From: an uncultured bacterium | GTDB lineage: Bacteria; Verrucomicrobiota; Lentisphaeria; Victivallales; Victivallaceae | Direction of reading: 5' to 3' | Length of the DNA stretch: 64,000 bases | Assembly (NCBI GenBank): GCA_900551245.1 | Contig: URVC01000013.1 | Coordinates: 1-64,000, forward strand | In this document: piece by piece, positions 51,193 to 60,830 of the stretch | Position numbering within the stretch: position 1 is the first letter of the stretch | How the letters are laid out: the number at the start of each line of letters is the position of its first letter | Made by a program: the position numbers and the translations under genes | Notes under the pieces: model-generated | The model's database searches: none | Seen by the model: only the letters and a program-made list of their open reading frames with translations | Told to the model about the DNA's origin: nothing

Positions 51193-53670
51193 CTACAGGT
51201 AGCGGCCGGTGCGGCTCTCCGGCGTCCGGGCGACCGTTTCCGGGGTGCCGGCGACGACAATCCGCCCGCCTTCGCTCCCGCCGCCCGGACCCATGTCGAT
51301 GAGAAAGTCGGCGTTGCGGATCACATCCAGATCGTGTTCGATCACGATGACGGTTGCGCCGTGTTCGATCAGTTTCTGGAAGACGCCGAGCAGAACCCGG
51401 ACATCCAGCGGATGCAGTCCAATGGTGGGTTCGTCGAAGACGAAGAGTGAATCCTCCTGCGTCCGGCCCATTTCTCCGGCAAGTTTCAGCCGCTGCGCTT
51501 CGCCGCCCGAGAGGCCGGGCGTCTCCTCCTCCAGCGTCAGGTAGCCCAGCCCGAGATTCCGGAGCGTCTCCAGCCGCTGGCGGACCATCTTCCAACCGTC
51601 GCAGAACTCCACTGCCGTGTTGATATCCATATGCATCAACTCCGGGAGCGTCCGGAGTTCCCCGCGGCGGTTGGCGAGGTGGATCGCTCCCGCCGCCGCC
51701 GCATAGCGGGAGCCGTGACAGTCGGGGCAGGGGATCTCCACGTCGGGCAGGAATTGAACATCCAGACTGATCGTGCCGGTTCCATCGCAGCCCGGGCAGC
51801 GCAGTTTGCCGGTGTTGTAGGAGAAATCCCCCGCCTTGTAACCGAGCTTCTTCGCGTCCGGAGTCGCCGCGTAAAGTTTGCGCAGTTCGTCGTGGACATT
51901 GGCGTAAGTCGCCACCGTGGAACGCACGTTGATGCCGATCGGCGTGGCGTCGATCAGCTTCACCTGCCGGATTCCTGCCGGATTCACCGCGAGGATGTGG
52001 GCGGGGAGCTTTCGGCCGGCGATGGCGGCCTCCAGCCCTGGGATCAGGCTCTCCAGAATCAGTGTCGTCTTGCCGGAACCGGAGACGCCGGTCACCACCG
52101 TCATTCTTCCTTTCGGAATGTCGACCGAAAGCGGTTTCACCGTGTGGATGGCGCCGGTGTCGAGATGGATTTTCCCGAGCGAAAAGAGTTCGTTTTCCGG
52201 TGTGCGCGGGCGGATTTTTTCTTCCGCTTTCCCGGAGAGAAAGGGGCCGATGAGCGAGGCGGGATTGCCGGCGAGTTCGGCAACGTTCCCCTGTGCGACA
52301 ACATTTCCCCCGGTCGAACCGGCGCCCGGACCCATTTCAATGATGTGATCGACACCGGAGAGGATCTGCGCGTCATGATCGACCAGCACGACCGAGTTGC
52401 CGTCGGCGATCAGGTCGTGCATGACGCCGGCCAGTCCGTCGAGGTTGGCCGGATGAAGGCCGATTGAAGGTTCGTCCAGCACATAGAGCACGCCGGTGGT
52501 GCGGTTGCGGACTGCCCGCGCCAGCTGCATGCGCTGCCGTTCTCCGGTCGAGAGGGTCGAGGCGGCCCGGTCCAGCGTCAGATAGCCGAGCCCGAGATCG
52601 AGCAGCCGCCGGGCGGCGGAGCGGAATGAATCGCAGATGCTCTCCGCCATCGGGCGCATCTCTTCCGGCAGAGACGCGGGAACGCCGTCTACCCAGACGC
52701 AGAGGTCGGCGAGGGTCATGCGGCAGACGGCATCGAGGGTGATTCCGCGCACCTCCGGCGTCCGTGCCGCGGCGGAGAGCCGGGAGCCGCCGCAGTCGGG
52801 GCAGGGGCTCTCGCACAGGAAGCGGGCGACCCGCTTCATACCGCTTTCGTCCTTGACTTTGGCGAGGGCGTTTTCGACGGTATGGATGGCGCTGTAGTAG
52901 GTGAAGTCGAGTTCTCCGGCGGAGTCGGTGTTTTTCGAATGGTAGAAGATATGTTTTTTGACCGCCGGACCGTTGTAGACGATCTCCTTTTCCTCCGGCG
53001 TCAGTTCGGAGAAGGGAACGTCGGTGCGGACCCCCATCGCCCGGCAGACATCGACCATCAGCGACCACATCAAGGTTTTCCACGGGGCGACGGCGCCCTG
53101 ATCGATGGTAAGCGATTCATCCGGAACCAGCGTGGAGCGGTCCACCGTGCGGACGATTCCGGTGCCGTCGCAGGTGCGGCAGGCCCCCTGGCTGTTGAAA
53201 GCGAGCTCCTCCGCCGAAGGGGGAGTAACGAGGGCGCCGCACTCCGGGCAGCGCAGTTCCCGTTCGGCGGCGACGGCGAGCGATGGTGCGAGCCGGTGGC
53301 CGTTGGGGCAGCGGTGACAGGCCAGCCGGGAGAACATCAGCCGGATGCTGTTGAGCAGTTCGGTCCCGGTGCCGAAGGTGCTGCGGATTCCGGGGACGCC
53401 GGGGCGCTGGTGGAGCGCGAGGGCGGCCGGAACGTAGAGCACCTCATCGACATCGGCCTTCGCCGCCTGAGTCATCCGGCGGCGGGTGTAGGTTGAAAGC
53501 GCCTCCAGGTAGCGGCGGGATCCCTCCGCATAAAGAACGCCGAGCGCCAGTGAGGACTTGCCGGAGCCGGAGACTCCGGCGATGCCGACGATTTGGTTGA
53601 GCGGCACATCCACATCGATGTTCTTGAGGTTATGGACACGCGCACCGCGGACTTCGATATGATCTTTCAT
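51193..53670 (-). CDS. UvrA-like ABC ATPase (short paralogue)
   Basis: 825 aa, about 110 residues shorter than standard UvrA. It has both ABC modules: Walker A GVSGSGKSS and GVSGSGKTT, signatures LSTGERQRMQLARA and LSGGEAQRLKLAGE, Walker B LYVLDEPSIGL and LFVFDEPTIGL, and zinc motifs CPECG and CPGCDG/CPDCHG. The shortfall lies in the N-terminal half, where UvrB-binding and insertion domains sit. Such class II/III UvrA paralogues are linked to drug tolerance or unknown DNA roles rather than canonical repair. It is a single gene. Confidence 0.88.
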   Translation of the reverse strand: MKDHIEVRGARVHNLKNIDVDVPLNQIVGIAGVSGSGKSSLALGVLYAEGSRRYLEALSTYTRRRMTQAAKADVDEVLYVPAALALHQRPGVPGIRSTFGTGTELLNSIRLMFSRLACHRCPNGHRLAPSLAVAAERELRCPECGALVTPPSAEELAFNSQGACRTCDGTGIVRTVDRSTLVPDESLTIDQGAVAPWKTLMWSLMVDVCRAMGVRTDVPFSELTPEEKEIVYNGPAVKKHIFYHSKNTDSAGELDFTYYSAIHTVENALAKVKDESGMKRVARFLCESPCPDCGGSRLSAAARTPEVRGITLDAVCRMTLADLCVWVDGVPASLPEEMRPMAESICDSFRSAARRLLDLGLGYLTLDRAASTLSTGERQRMQLARAVRNRTTGVLYVLDEPSIGLHPANLDGLAGVMHDLIADGNSVVLVDHDAQILSGVDHIIEMGPGAGSTGGNVVAQGNVAELAGNPASLIGPFLSGKAEEKIRPRTPENELFSLGKIHLDTGAIHTVKPLSVDIPKGRMTVVTGVSGSGKTTLILESLIPGLEAAIAGRKLPAHILAVNPAGIRQVKLIDATPIGINVRSTVATYANVHDELRKLYAATPDAKKLGYKAGDFSYNTGKLRCPGCDGTGTISLDVQFLPDVEIPCPDCHGSRYAAAAGAIHLANRRGELRTLPELMHMDINTAVEFCDGWKMVRQRLETLRNLGLGYLTLEEETPGLSGGEAQRLKLAGEMGRTQEDSLFVFDEPTIGLHPLDVRVLLGVFQKLIEHGATVIVIEHDLDVIRNADFLIDMGPGGGSEGGRIVVAGTPETVARTPESRTGRYL

Positions 53671-53762
53671 CGGGAAAAGGCTCTTCTTTGCAAAAATTTA
53701 TCTGTCGTTATACTATAGCATGAAACAGAAAAATTTTCTCTTTTGCCGATGCGGAATTGCAT

Positions 53763-53812
53763 AAAAAAGGATATGCCCATCTCTGCTGTTGCCGCTGCCG
53801 GCAGAGATGGGC
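53763..53812 (-). terminator. Terminator of the cassette 3 operon
   Basis: GCCCATCTCTGC (53775-53786) and GCAGAGATGGGC (53801-53812) form a perfect 12-bp stem. On the minus strand a T6 run follows (A6 at 53763-53768). Confidence 0.9.
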
Positions 53813-53852
53813 AGCACCTTTTGTTTCAAAACAGTTTCCCGGGGATGTGCAA

Positions 53853-54791
53853 TCACTCTTCGATGCGGAATTCAATGTTGTCAAGGAAAATTCTGTTTTC
53901 CTGTTCCGCCGGAGACAGGTTGTACTGCAATTTTGCCATCCTGTCCAGAAGTGCCGGGTAGGCGGCAGTGTCAGTCGGAACATCGAAGCGGAAGGAGTAC
54001 TGCTGCCATTGCTCGTTCAATTTGAAGTTGGCGGAGGCATAGAGATGTTTGCCGCCTTTGTGAATCCGTGCTGAAAAATTTATGATTCCGCGCAGAACGG
54101 CAGGATGTTCCGCTTTTGCCCAGAAAATCATGTTGACCTTCCTGCCGGGAACGATCGGCAGATAAATGCTTTCCATGGTGAATTTTTCGCCCGCTTTCGG
54201 GTGTAGTTCCAAACTCCGGCATCCGGATAAGAACGCCGGGCTCGGGACAATGTTGATTCCCTCAAAAGGCGCAGCATTGACCCTGAAGAAATTGGCGGGG
54301 CGCGTGTTCCCCGATTCAAAGTCTCCATCCGGCAACAGATTCTGCTCCAGTTCCGCCGGCAGAACTGGTGTCAGGGCGGCGTTCCGGATGAAGACGTTGC
54401 CGCCGGAGCCCGGATTCATGCTGAAACAGATACGTTTCGCAACAGCATCCATTTGAGCTGGAACATATTGCAGATATCTTTCATATTCCGCCGCCGGATG
54501 CCATGGGATATATAGAGTGTCCTTTTTCTCCTGCGGATAGTCAATGGATACGAATGTTCGGGGAACTCCCGCTTCCGCTTTCCCCTCCCAGGACAATTTG
54601 TAAAAGGTATTTGCTGTCGGAGAAGGAATTTCTGCGACAAGGCCGGGCCAGCCTTTCCCGGAATACTTGACGGAGAATTCGCCTGTCCCGATCTTCTGCC
54701 AGGGCGGGTTTGCCTTGAGATCGAGTTCTGCTCCATTCAGGAACAGTGCACTGGATGCGAGGGTGCCTGTCAGAAAAGAGAGGATTTTCAT
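53853..54791 (-). CDS. Secreted carbohydrate-binding-module protein
   Basis: 312 aa from the ATG at 54791, with a signal peptide (ILSFLTGTLASSALFLNGAE). It consists of two beta-sandwich domains; the second has the CBM4/9-like pattern (NLLPDGDFESGNTRPANFF ... WQQYSFRFDVPT ... IFLDNIEFRIEE). No catalytic motif is seen. It starts four bases after the stop of the GH39-like gene and is the last gene of the operon, so it probably assists binding of the same polysaccharide. Confidence 0.72.
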   Translation of the reverse strand: MKILSFLTGTLASSALFLNGAELDLKANPPWQKIGTGEFSVKYSGKGWPGLVAEIPSPTANTFYKLSWEGKAEAGVPRTFVSIDYPQEKKDTLYIPWHPAAEYERYLQYVPAQMDAVAKRICFSMNPGSGGNVFIRNAALTPVLPAELEQNLLPDGDFESGNTRPANFFRVNAAPFEGINIVPSPAFLSGCRSLELHPKAGEKFTMESIYLPIVPGRKVNMIFWAKAEHPAVLRGIINFSARIHKGGKHLYASANFKLNEQWQQYSFRFDVPTDTAAYPALLDRMAKLQYNLSPAEQENRIFLDNIEFRIEE

Positions 54792-54795
54792 TTGC

Positions 54796-57747
54796 TTATT
54801 TCTCCTTCTCCACAATGGTGAAATTGCAGCGGTCGCGATAGAGTTCCGCTTTGCCGGAAAGCGTGGTCTCCCGGAGTTTTTTCCCTTTTGAGAAATCATT
54901 GATTTTTACATCGAATCCCAGATATCTGCCGGTCTGCCGTGGAAAACTCAAATCAAAACGATAACCGGCGGGTGTCTGTTCCAGTTTGAAACGTGCGTCG
55001 TCACAGGAAAATTTCCCCATCGATGAGAGTTGTTGTTTCGCATGAGGCGCAACGAAAAGTCGGAAGGTATGATCCGTGTAGTTGTGAGGATGGCGCATCG
55101 GGGTGACTTCCGGACTCGAGTCGAAAAACAGTTCCACGGAATCCGTCAGCCAAGGCTCCGCATTTGCCGGCGTCCCCGGGCGGGTCGCATCCTGTACTTC
55201 CAGCGAAAGCCGGACCGTGGTCTTGTCAAAAGAGATCGTTCCTGTCGCATTCTCCATGCGGAATTTTCCGGAGCTTGTCAGATGACGGTTGCGGATAATG
55301 TCAATCGGGAAGGAATGGAGACGCCCGCCGCTTGCAAGCTGAATGGTCGTCTTGAGGGTGTCGTTCCCCCCCTTCCGCAGGGCAATCGGGCAGGTGGTGT
55401 GCCCGGAGGCCATCTGGAAAGGAACCGGTTTTTCTGCCGCCGGCGAACCCGACAGGCCGAGAAATCCACTCTGCGTTTTCTCAGATGTGTTGTACAATGT
55501 CACCAGCAAAGTATCTCCAATCCGACGGGCGAGCGGAGCGACCAGAACCGGCTGTCGCAATTCGGGTTTCAAGTTTTTCAGACGGTTCAAAAATTCTTCT
55601 TTTGTAAGTTTGCCGGGCTTCAGATAGAGGGGGGCGTCCTCGAGTTCTTTTTTCCCGGGTTTTTCCGAATTCCCAAAGACATCGTAGACGTCAAATTCGG
55701 AGAGATCAGCGACAACTCCTTTGATTTTTAAATAATTCCAGATCGCGGCGACGGCTTCCCCTTTTTTGTCATAGACGTAGCAGATTCCTCCATTGGAATA
55801 CCGGAATTTCCCAATGGGTTTCGCTCCCTCGAAAAAGCGGGCAAGAGCGTTGTAGGTCACGAAGTTTTCAGAGGGGATCAACTCTTGAAAGTTCTTCACC
55901 GATAGCATATTCGGTGTGAGTATCCTTTTCCAGAGATATTCTCCGGGGATCGCGATGGATTGTTGCACCCCTTCGCCGAGATCGACGAGAAAACGCCATG
56001 CCACATGATGAGGCTGGCATAGCGACTCCTCATAGGAATTATGTCTGGCATTGTGGTCAATCAGGTAATAGAGTTCCGTATTCCACAGGGGCAGAACACG
56101 ATGGGAAGCCATAAATTTCCTAAGATCGGCAATGTATTTGTCTGCCGGGTAAATTGCTCCGAGTTCACGGCCTCCATACGGATGAAAGCTGAGAGCCTGC
56201 ACATAGTCGAGCCCGCCAAGTTTGATGCACTTTTCCATCCATGGATAAGAAGACGAGGCGTTGAAGTCGCTTGATAAACAAAACCCTGTGATCTTGGCAT
56301 CGGATTGCACACTGCGAATTGCGGAGCTGGCAATTTTCAGATATTCCACATAAGTTTCCGGAGAGAGATACAGATTGGGTTCGTTGGTGATTTCATAGAC
56401 GGGAACCCGGCCGTTGATGTGCTTTACGGTCTGCCGGACATAGTTTTCAAAAAGTTTCCGGGGAGGCAGAAGGATGCGATCTTGAAGGCTTTTGATGCAG
56501 TTGGGCGGGTTCTCCTTGACGTGTTCCGCAAGCGGAAGCACCCACAGGGGCAGATTCTGGTTCTGCCATCTGGAACGGATATCATTTTGGATGAAGCATT
56601 GTCCGATGACCGGAAACAATGTGATGTTGTTTTTCTCATATAAATCGAGCTGGCGATCCAGATGGGAAAAATCAAATTTCCCCTGATTCCATTCGACCGC
56701 GGGCCAGTCGACGCCGCGAACCCCTCCGTCATGGTCGCGCATAATCCGGCAACCGGTCTTGCTCAACAGCTCAATGTGTCTGCCGAAAGGCGCATTGAAG
56801 CATTGGTAGGAAGGATATTTCGTCTGCGGATATTGCTGAAAATAGAGCCCCCCGTTGAGTCCGACCACATAATCGCGGGTAATGTCGACCGGTGCCGCTC
56901 TGTATTCGCCGATGACCGAGTAAAAACCATCATGAGAAGACAAATTCTTGCCGGAGGTTTGAACTCTCACGGAACCAAAACGTTTCAGCGCTTCCGAAAA
57001 ATGGAACTGCTTCGTCTCCCCCGGCGCCAGTTCAACGGTGAATTTTTTTTGGAAAAGTGTTTTTTTTCTGTACTCGTCCACGCCTTTGACGGTAATGTTT
57101 TCCTTGTAATTGCGGGGGCCCGGATTGAAAACCTTCAAGCTGAATTCTGCTTGATTGTCCACCCCTGCCGTATACAGATTCCGGTCGGGAACGGTGATCG
57201 CTTCGACCAGACCGGATTGCGGCGCATTGACTCTGGTAAGCTTCAAGTCGTCGAACCACAGCGTGTTGGAGGTTGCTTCGTCATGTTTTCCGGGACGGAT
57301 CAGAATGTGATAATAACCGCCTTTTTTCGTGGTGAACGTTTTGCTGAATTTTTTCCACTCCACATCGGTGTTGACCATGATCGATTCCGCCGACCACGTC
57401 GGATCGACCTTGAAAATTCCGAGGTAAACCTTTTCGCCCGCGTTGGCGCTTCGAATTTTCCCTTCAAAGTGATAGGTCGTATCGGCTTCCAGCTTAAATT
57501 CCTTGGAGAAAATATTGTAATTTTCGCGATAGGGATTCGCCAGTTTGAGGGAGTTTTTACCGCAGTTGTCAGCTCCGGAATCCAACTGAAGCGGAATGAA
57601 GTTGAGGCGCAAATTGGTATCGGTCCGCAGGTAACGTATCAAGGCGAATCCATCCGTCCCCAGCTCGAAGGAGCCGTTGAAGGGGAGGGCGGACGCATAT
57701 AATCCCGCCCCCAGAAATGCGATGGTTGAAAGTTTGTGCAATGTCAT
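54796..57747 (-). CDS. Secreted GH39-like glycosidase with flanking CBMs (cassette 3)
   Basis: 983 aa with a signal peptide (LSTIAFLGAGLYASALP). N-terminal CBM4/9-like domain (FNGSFELGTDGF ... TLWFDDLKLTRV). The TIM barrel of GH39/GH-A type has the acid/base motif YEITNEPNLY and the nucleophile region LPLWNTELYY. The C-terminal CBM9-like domain runs over about 830-980 (WLTDSVELFFDSSPEV ... YRFDLSFP). GH39 enzymes act on beta-xylosides or uronides; the neighbouring alginate-lyase-like gene points to a uronic-acid-containing polymer. Gene order GntR-lyase-pilin-GH-CBM. Confidence 0.8.
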   Translation of the reverse strand: MTLHKLSTIAFLGAGLYASALPFNGSFELGTDGFALIRYLRTDTNLRLNFIPLQLDSGADNCGKNSLKLANPYRENYNIFSKEFKLEADTTYHFEGKIRSANAGEKVYLGIFKVDPTWSAESIMVNTDVEWKKFSKTFTTKKGGYYHILIRPGKHDEATSNTLWFDDLKLTRVNAPQSGLVEAITVPDRNLYTAGVDNQAEFSLKVFNPGPRNYKENITVKGVDEYRKKTLFQKKFTVELAPGETKQFHFSEALKRFGSVRVQTSGKNLSSHDGFYSVIGEYRAAPVDITRDYVVGLNGGLYFQQYPQTKYPSYQCFNAPFGRHIELLSKTGCRIMRDHDGGVRGVDWPAVEWNQGKFDFSHLDRQLDLYEKNNITLFPVIGQCFIQNDIRSRWQNQNLPLWVLPLAEHVKENPPNCIKSLQDRILLPPRKLFENYVRQTVKHINGRVPVYEITNEPNLYLSPETYVEYLKIASSAIRSVQSDAKITGFCLSSDFNASSSYPWMEKCIKLGGLDYVQALSFHPYGGRELGAIYPADKYIADLRKFMASHRVLPLWNTELYYLIDHNARHNSYEESLCQPHHVAWRFLVDLGEGVQQSIAIPGEYLWKRILTPNMLSVKNFQELIPSENFVTYNALARFFEGAKPIGKFRYSNGGICYVYDKKGEAVAAIWNYLKIKGVVADLSEFDVYDVFGNSEKPGKKELEDAPLYLKPGKLTKEEFLNRLKNLKPELRQPVLVAPLARRIGDTLLVTLYNTSEKTQSGFLGLSGSPAAEKPVPFQMASGHTTCPIALRKGGNDTLKTTIQLASGGRLHSFPIDIIRNRHLTSSGKFRMENATGTISFDKTTVRLSLEVQDATRPGTPANAEPWLTDSVELFFDSSPEVTPMRHPHNYTDHTFRLFVAPHAKQQLSSMGKFSCDDARFKLEQTPAGYRFDLSFPRQTGRYLGFDVKINDFSKGKKLRETTLSGKAELYRDRCNFTIVEKEK

Positions 57748-57794
57748 GATTTCTCTCTTTTTTTATGTTTGGAAGAGGTAAAAGAATACGGAAC

Positions 57795-58589
57795 TTATTT
57801 CCAGTATATGCCGGGAGATACATCCGGAATAAAATGCGCCAGAAAGGTGTTGTTGTCGAAACGCAGAAAGTCGAGAGTTTCCACATGCCCATCTACAAAG
57901 AGCAGATTATCCCGCTTGAGATGACGCGCCGCCAGCCACTCCATCGCAACGCTGATATTGTGATAATTGCGGGCATTGTTGGTGTCTTTGAATACACTGC
58001 CGGTGGAAAGGTTGATATTGGAAACATCCCAGTAGGTTCCGACTGCGGCTGGGCGACGGCATCTGGATAATTTTTTGAACGGATACTTATATTCTCCTGT
58101 GCTGTTGTCCCGGTATCCACCCAGACGCAGATTCCACGTCAGATTGGTGATCGGATAGCCGGAACCTGCACTGGAGCCGTTATAACGGAACAGCTCTTCC
58201 TCGGTGCCGCCGGGACAGATGAAAATGGATTTTTCGGTACATTTGCTCAACTCAAATTCTCTTCCGACGGCATACGGCCAGAGGCGGGTGATCCAATTGA
58301 GCTCATAATGAATATTGCTGCTTCCCCAGGCACTTAACGTTGCCGGACACCACCAGTCATTCTGATCGCCCGCATATGAAATTGCCGCTGTGCCAATCTG
58401 TTTGAGATTGCTGGTACAGGAGATTTGCTGAGCCCTGCTGCGCGATTTGTTGAGTGCCGGAAGCAGCAAGGATGCGAGGATGGCAATGATTGCAATAACG
58501 ATAAGAAGTTCGATAATTGTAAAACATGATATGTTTCTTGGAGATGAATGCACAACCGGTTGATAAAGAGTCTTCATTTTGTTTCGCAT
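57795..58589 (-). CDS. Type II secretion/type IV pilin-like protein (cassette 3)
   Basis: 264 aa from the ATG at 58589, with AGGT upstream; in-frame ATGs at 58601 and 58577 are alternatives. The class III signal reads CFTIIELLIVIAIIAILAS then LLLPALNKSR; the -1 residue is Cys, unlike the usual Gly. The C-terminal part has LLFVDGHVETLDF, the H/DG signature. It lies 53 bp after the lyase gene and 47 bp before the GH39-like gene. Confidence 0.87.
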   Translation of the reverse strand: MRNKMKTLYQPVVHSSPRNISCFTIIELLIVIAIIAILASLLLPALNKSRSRAQQISCTSNLKQIGTAAISYAGDQNDWWCPATLSAWGSSNIHYELNWITRLWPYAVGREFELSKCTEKSIFICPGGTEEELFRYNGSSAGSGYPITNLTWNLRLGGYRDNSTGEYKYPFKKLSRCRRPAAVGTYWDVSNINLSTGSVFKDTNNARNYHNISVAMEWLAARHLKRDNLLFVDGHVETLDFLRFDNNTFLAHFIPDVSPGIYWK

Positions 58590-58642
58590 GACATACCTCA
58601 TATGTGTTGACGATCTCTCTTTCGAACTATGTTTCAACCTCA

Positions 58643-59725
58643 TCAATGACCGGAAGGAATGCAGAACAACAGATCTGCGGCACGAGCGGTCGGATAATCC
58701 GCAAAAACGTCATAGCGCTCTTCAAAATCGTTTACCATGGAACAGAGCTGAATGAATTCAACCTCGTCCCAGGCCGCGATTTGTCGGAATGGCCATTTCT
58801 CCGGCCGGCAAAGGTACGGCGCAAGATAGTGAAACGCTCGATTGATCCCCTCGTCCCACAGATGAAATCCCCATTGTCTGGCATAGACGTTGATCCGCAT
58901 CAGCGCAAGCAGGTTGAAGCAACTGTAACTCAGTGAAAGAGTCCTGACAAACTCGAACGGTTGTTCTCCCTGAAACGTAATTTGATTCTTCATCCGGGGC
59001 AGTGTTTTTTCTTGAATCAGTTTCTGGGCAAGTCCTTCGAGATCAAGGAATGCGCACAGGACGGTGATTTGCGCATCGTGCCAGCTGCCGTGGTTGTTGG
59101 GGGAATTGACTTCCTGCCGGATGAGCGGGCTGCTCAGAATCCAGAGCAGATAGTCTTTGAGCCAGGAACGGAATTCCGTGAGATCTGCCGCGGTCCACTC
59201 CTTGTTTTCCGGAAGAGACGCGACCGCCTCGATCAGCTGGCAGAGCGGATGGAAATCGATGATTCCGCCACCGTTTTTCCCTTCTCCTCCCGGTGCAACC
59301 TGTGCGTATTTCAGATGCGGTCGCATACAGGTTGCCGGCTCGATAAACCAGGTTTTCAACAATCTTCCCGCCTGTTCGAAAAAACGGATGTCGCCGGAAA
59401 GATTTCCCGCCGCGACCATAATGGTTGTTCTGCGGCAGAATGCCATCCAGCGGACGATGTCGCATACTTCGAAATCGGGGTTGATGCATCCGTCGCGATA
59501 GATCCACGGACCATCGGGATTGTCGGGGTCAGGAAAGGAATATTTGGGGATGCTTGAGTAGTCGTGTGCATCGCCGAAGGGAGTTTTCTTCACCTTCTGG
59601 GTAACGGATAACGGCTTGAGCGACAGGAAGGATTCCGCTTCCTGAACTAACTCCCGGATCAGTGGGGCGGGGAGGGTTTTCTTCTTTTTGTTCCAATACT
59701 CCGGCGTGCAGACTGGACCGCTCAT
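58643..59725 (-). CDS. Alginate-lyase-family protein (PL5-like)
   Basis: 360 aa from the ATG at 59725, fixed by GGAGGG upstream and by the ATGA overlap with the regulator stop. All-alpha barrel pattern of the alginate lyase family: YSFPDPDNPDGPWIYRDGCINP, GIIDFHPLCQLIEAV and SPNNHGSWHDAQITVL (the NNH catalytic-region motif). No signal peptide is visible, so it probably cleaves oligosaccharides in the cytoplasm. Actual substrate (alginate or another uronide) is unproven. Confidence 0.82.
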   Translation of the reverse strand: MSGPVCTPEYWNKKKKTLPAPLIRELVQEAESFLSLKPLSVTQKVKKTPFGDAHDYSSIPKYSFPDPDNPDGPWIYRDGCINPDFEVCDIVRWMAFCRRTTIMVAAGNLSGDIRFFEQAGRLLKTWFIEPATCMRPHLKYAQVAPGGEGKNGGGIIDFHPLCQLIEAVASLPENKEWTAADLTEFRSWLKDYLLWILSSPLIRQEVNSPNNHGSWHDAQITVLCAFLDLEGLAQKLIQEKTLPRMKNQITFQGEQPFEFVRTLSLSYSCFNLLALMRINVYARQWGFHLWDEGINRAFHYLAPYLCRPEKWPFRQIAAWDEVEFIQLCSMVNDFEERYDVFADYPTARAADLLFCIPSGH

Positions 59726-60810
59726 TTGCCCTGACCCTCCTTGTGGTGGCATATCTGATTGTGATGTGTGGATTCTTTCATGGCAGGACGGGTGGATTGC
59801 CGTTCGACGAGTGTCATGGGAACTGTGATGGAGGAGAATTTTTGCGATGGGTGATGGATCATGCGCAGCAGAAGTGCGCAGGCTTCTCGAACCAGGGCCC
59901 GGTTGTCGAAGGAGGCCGTGGTCAGCGGAACCGTGGAACCGTAGAAGAACTCCTGATTTTCCAGTCCGGCCACGCCGATGTCAGCCGGAACTTCAACACC
60001 TTTTTTCGACAGTTCCCGAATCACCTCTACCGCCAGAAGATCGTTGGGAATGAACAACGCATCCGGACGCTGTGCCGACGACATCAGCTCCCAGAGATGG
60101 TTTTTCGTTTGCGGATTTTTGATATTCCATAACAAAGGAGGAAGCGTCGGCAGCCCGGCGGCTTTCATCGTGTCATAATAGGCCTGGAGTCGAGGCGCGA
60201 AGCTCGCCTGGTTGAATTCATTGACGTCGATTGTCACAGCGCCGATGCGGCGATAGTCGCAACGGAGCAGATGGCGCATCACATCGCAGCTGCCCTGATA
60301 AAAATCCGGAATTACGCTCGGCATTCCTTTGTGATCGCCGAGACTGGAGATGAAGACGCAGGGAATTTTTCTGGCGATCAGCTCGTTTTGCATCGGCGTG
60401 CGCAATGTGATCAGCGCCCCGGCAAGCTGGTTCATCTGGTCGGTGGAAAGAGATTCCTCTTCATTCAAGGCGAGGTCCACGAAGCCGGCTTCCCGGACGA
60501 TGCGCTGAAAACAACTGTAGCGGAGAAGATCTTGCGGGGTGAGCTGCGAACTCTCCTGACAGTCCGAGATGTAGACGATCAGTTTTTTCTCCATTTTGCT
60601 TCTGGCGTCGCCGGTCACGAAGATGCCGTTCCCCTTGGCGGTTTCCAGATAACCGGAATTCTTCAACGACTGCACGGCCCGGAAGGCGATCACGTAGCTG
60701 CAACCGAACTCGCGGCTCAGCTCCCGGAGCGACGGAAGTTTTTCGCCCGGAGCGTATTGCCCGCTTTTCAACTGTTGGAGAATCCCTTCTTCCACCTGTC
60801 GGACCAGCAT
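59722..60810 (-). CDS. GntR-family regulator with sugar-binding domain (cassette 3)
   Basis: 362 aa from the ATG at 60810, with TGAGGT six bases upstream; a TTG at 60828 is possible. The winged helix (VEEGILQQLKSGQYAPGEKL, LRELSREFGCSYVIAFRAV) is followed by a LacI-type effector domain (CDYRRIGAVTIDV, ADIGVAGLENQEFF). It is the first gene of the operon and probably represses it through the GTATAT half-sites in its promoter. Confidence 0.88.
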   Translation of the reverse strand: MLVRQVEEGILQQLKSGQYAPGEKLPSLRELSREFGCSYVIAFRAVQSLKNSGYLETAKGNGIFVTGDARSKMEKKLIVYISDCQESSQLTPQDLLRYSCFQRIVREAGFVDLALNEEESLSTDQMNQLAGALITLRTPMQNELIARKIPCVFISSLGDHKGMPSVIPDFYQGSCDVMRHLLRCDYRRIGAVTIDVNEFNQASFAPRLQAYYDTMKAAGLPTLPPLLWNIKNPQTKNHLWELMSSAQRPDALFIPNDLLAVEVIRELSKKGVEVPADIGVAGLENQEFFYGSTVPLTTASFDNRALVREACALLLRMIHHPSQKFSSITVPMTLVERQSTRPAMKESTHHNQICHHKEGQGK

Positions 60811-60830
60811 GAAAACCTCACTATGCAAGG

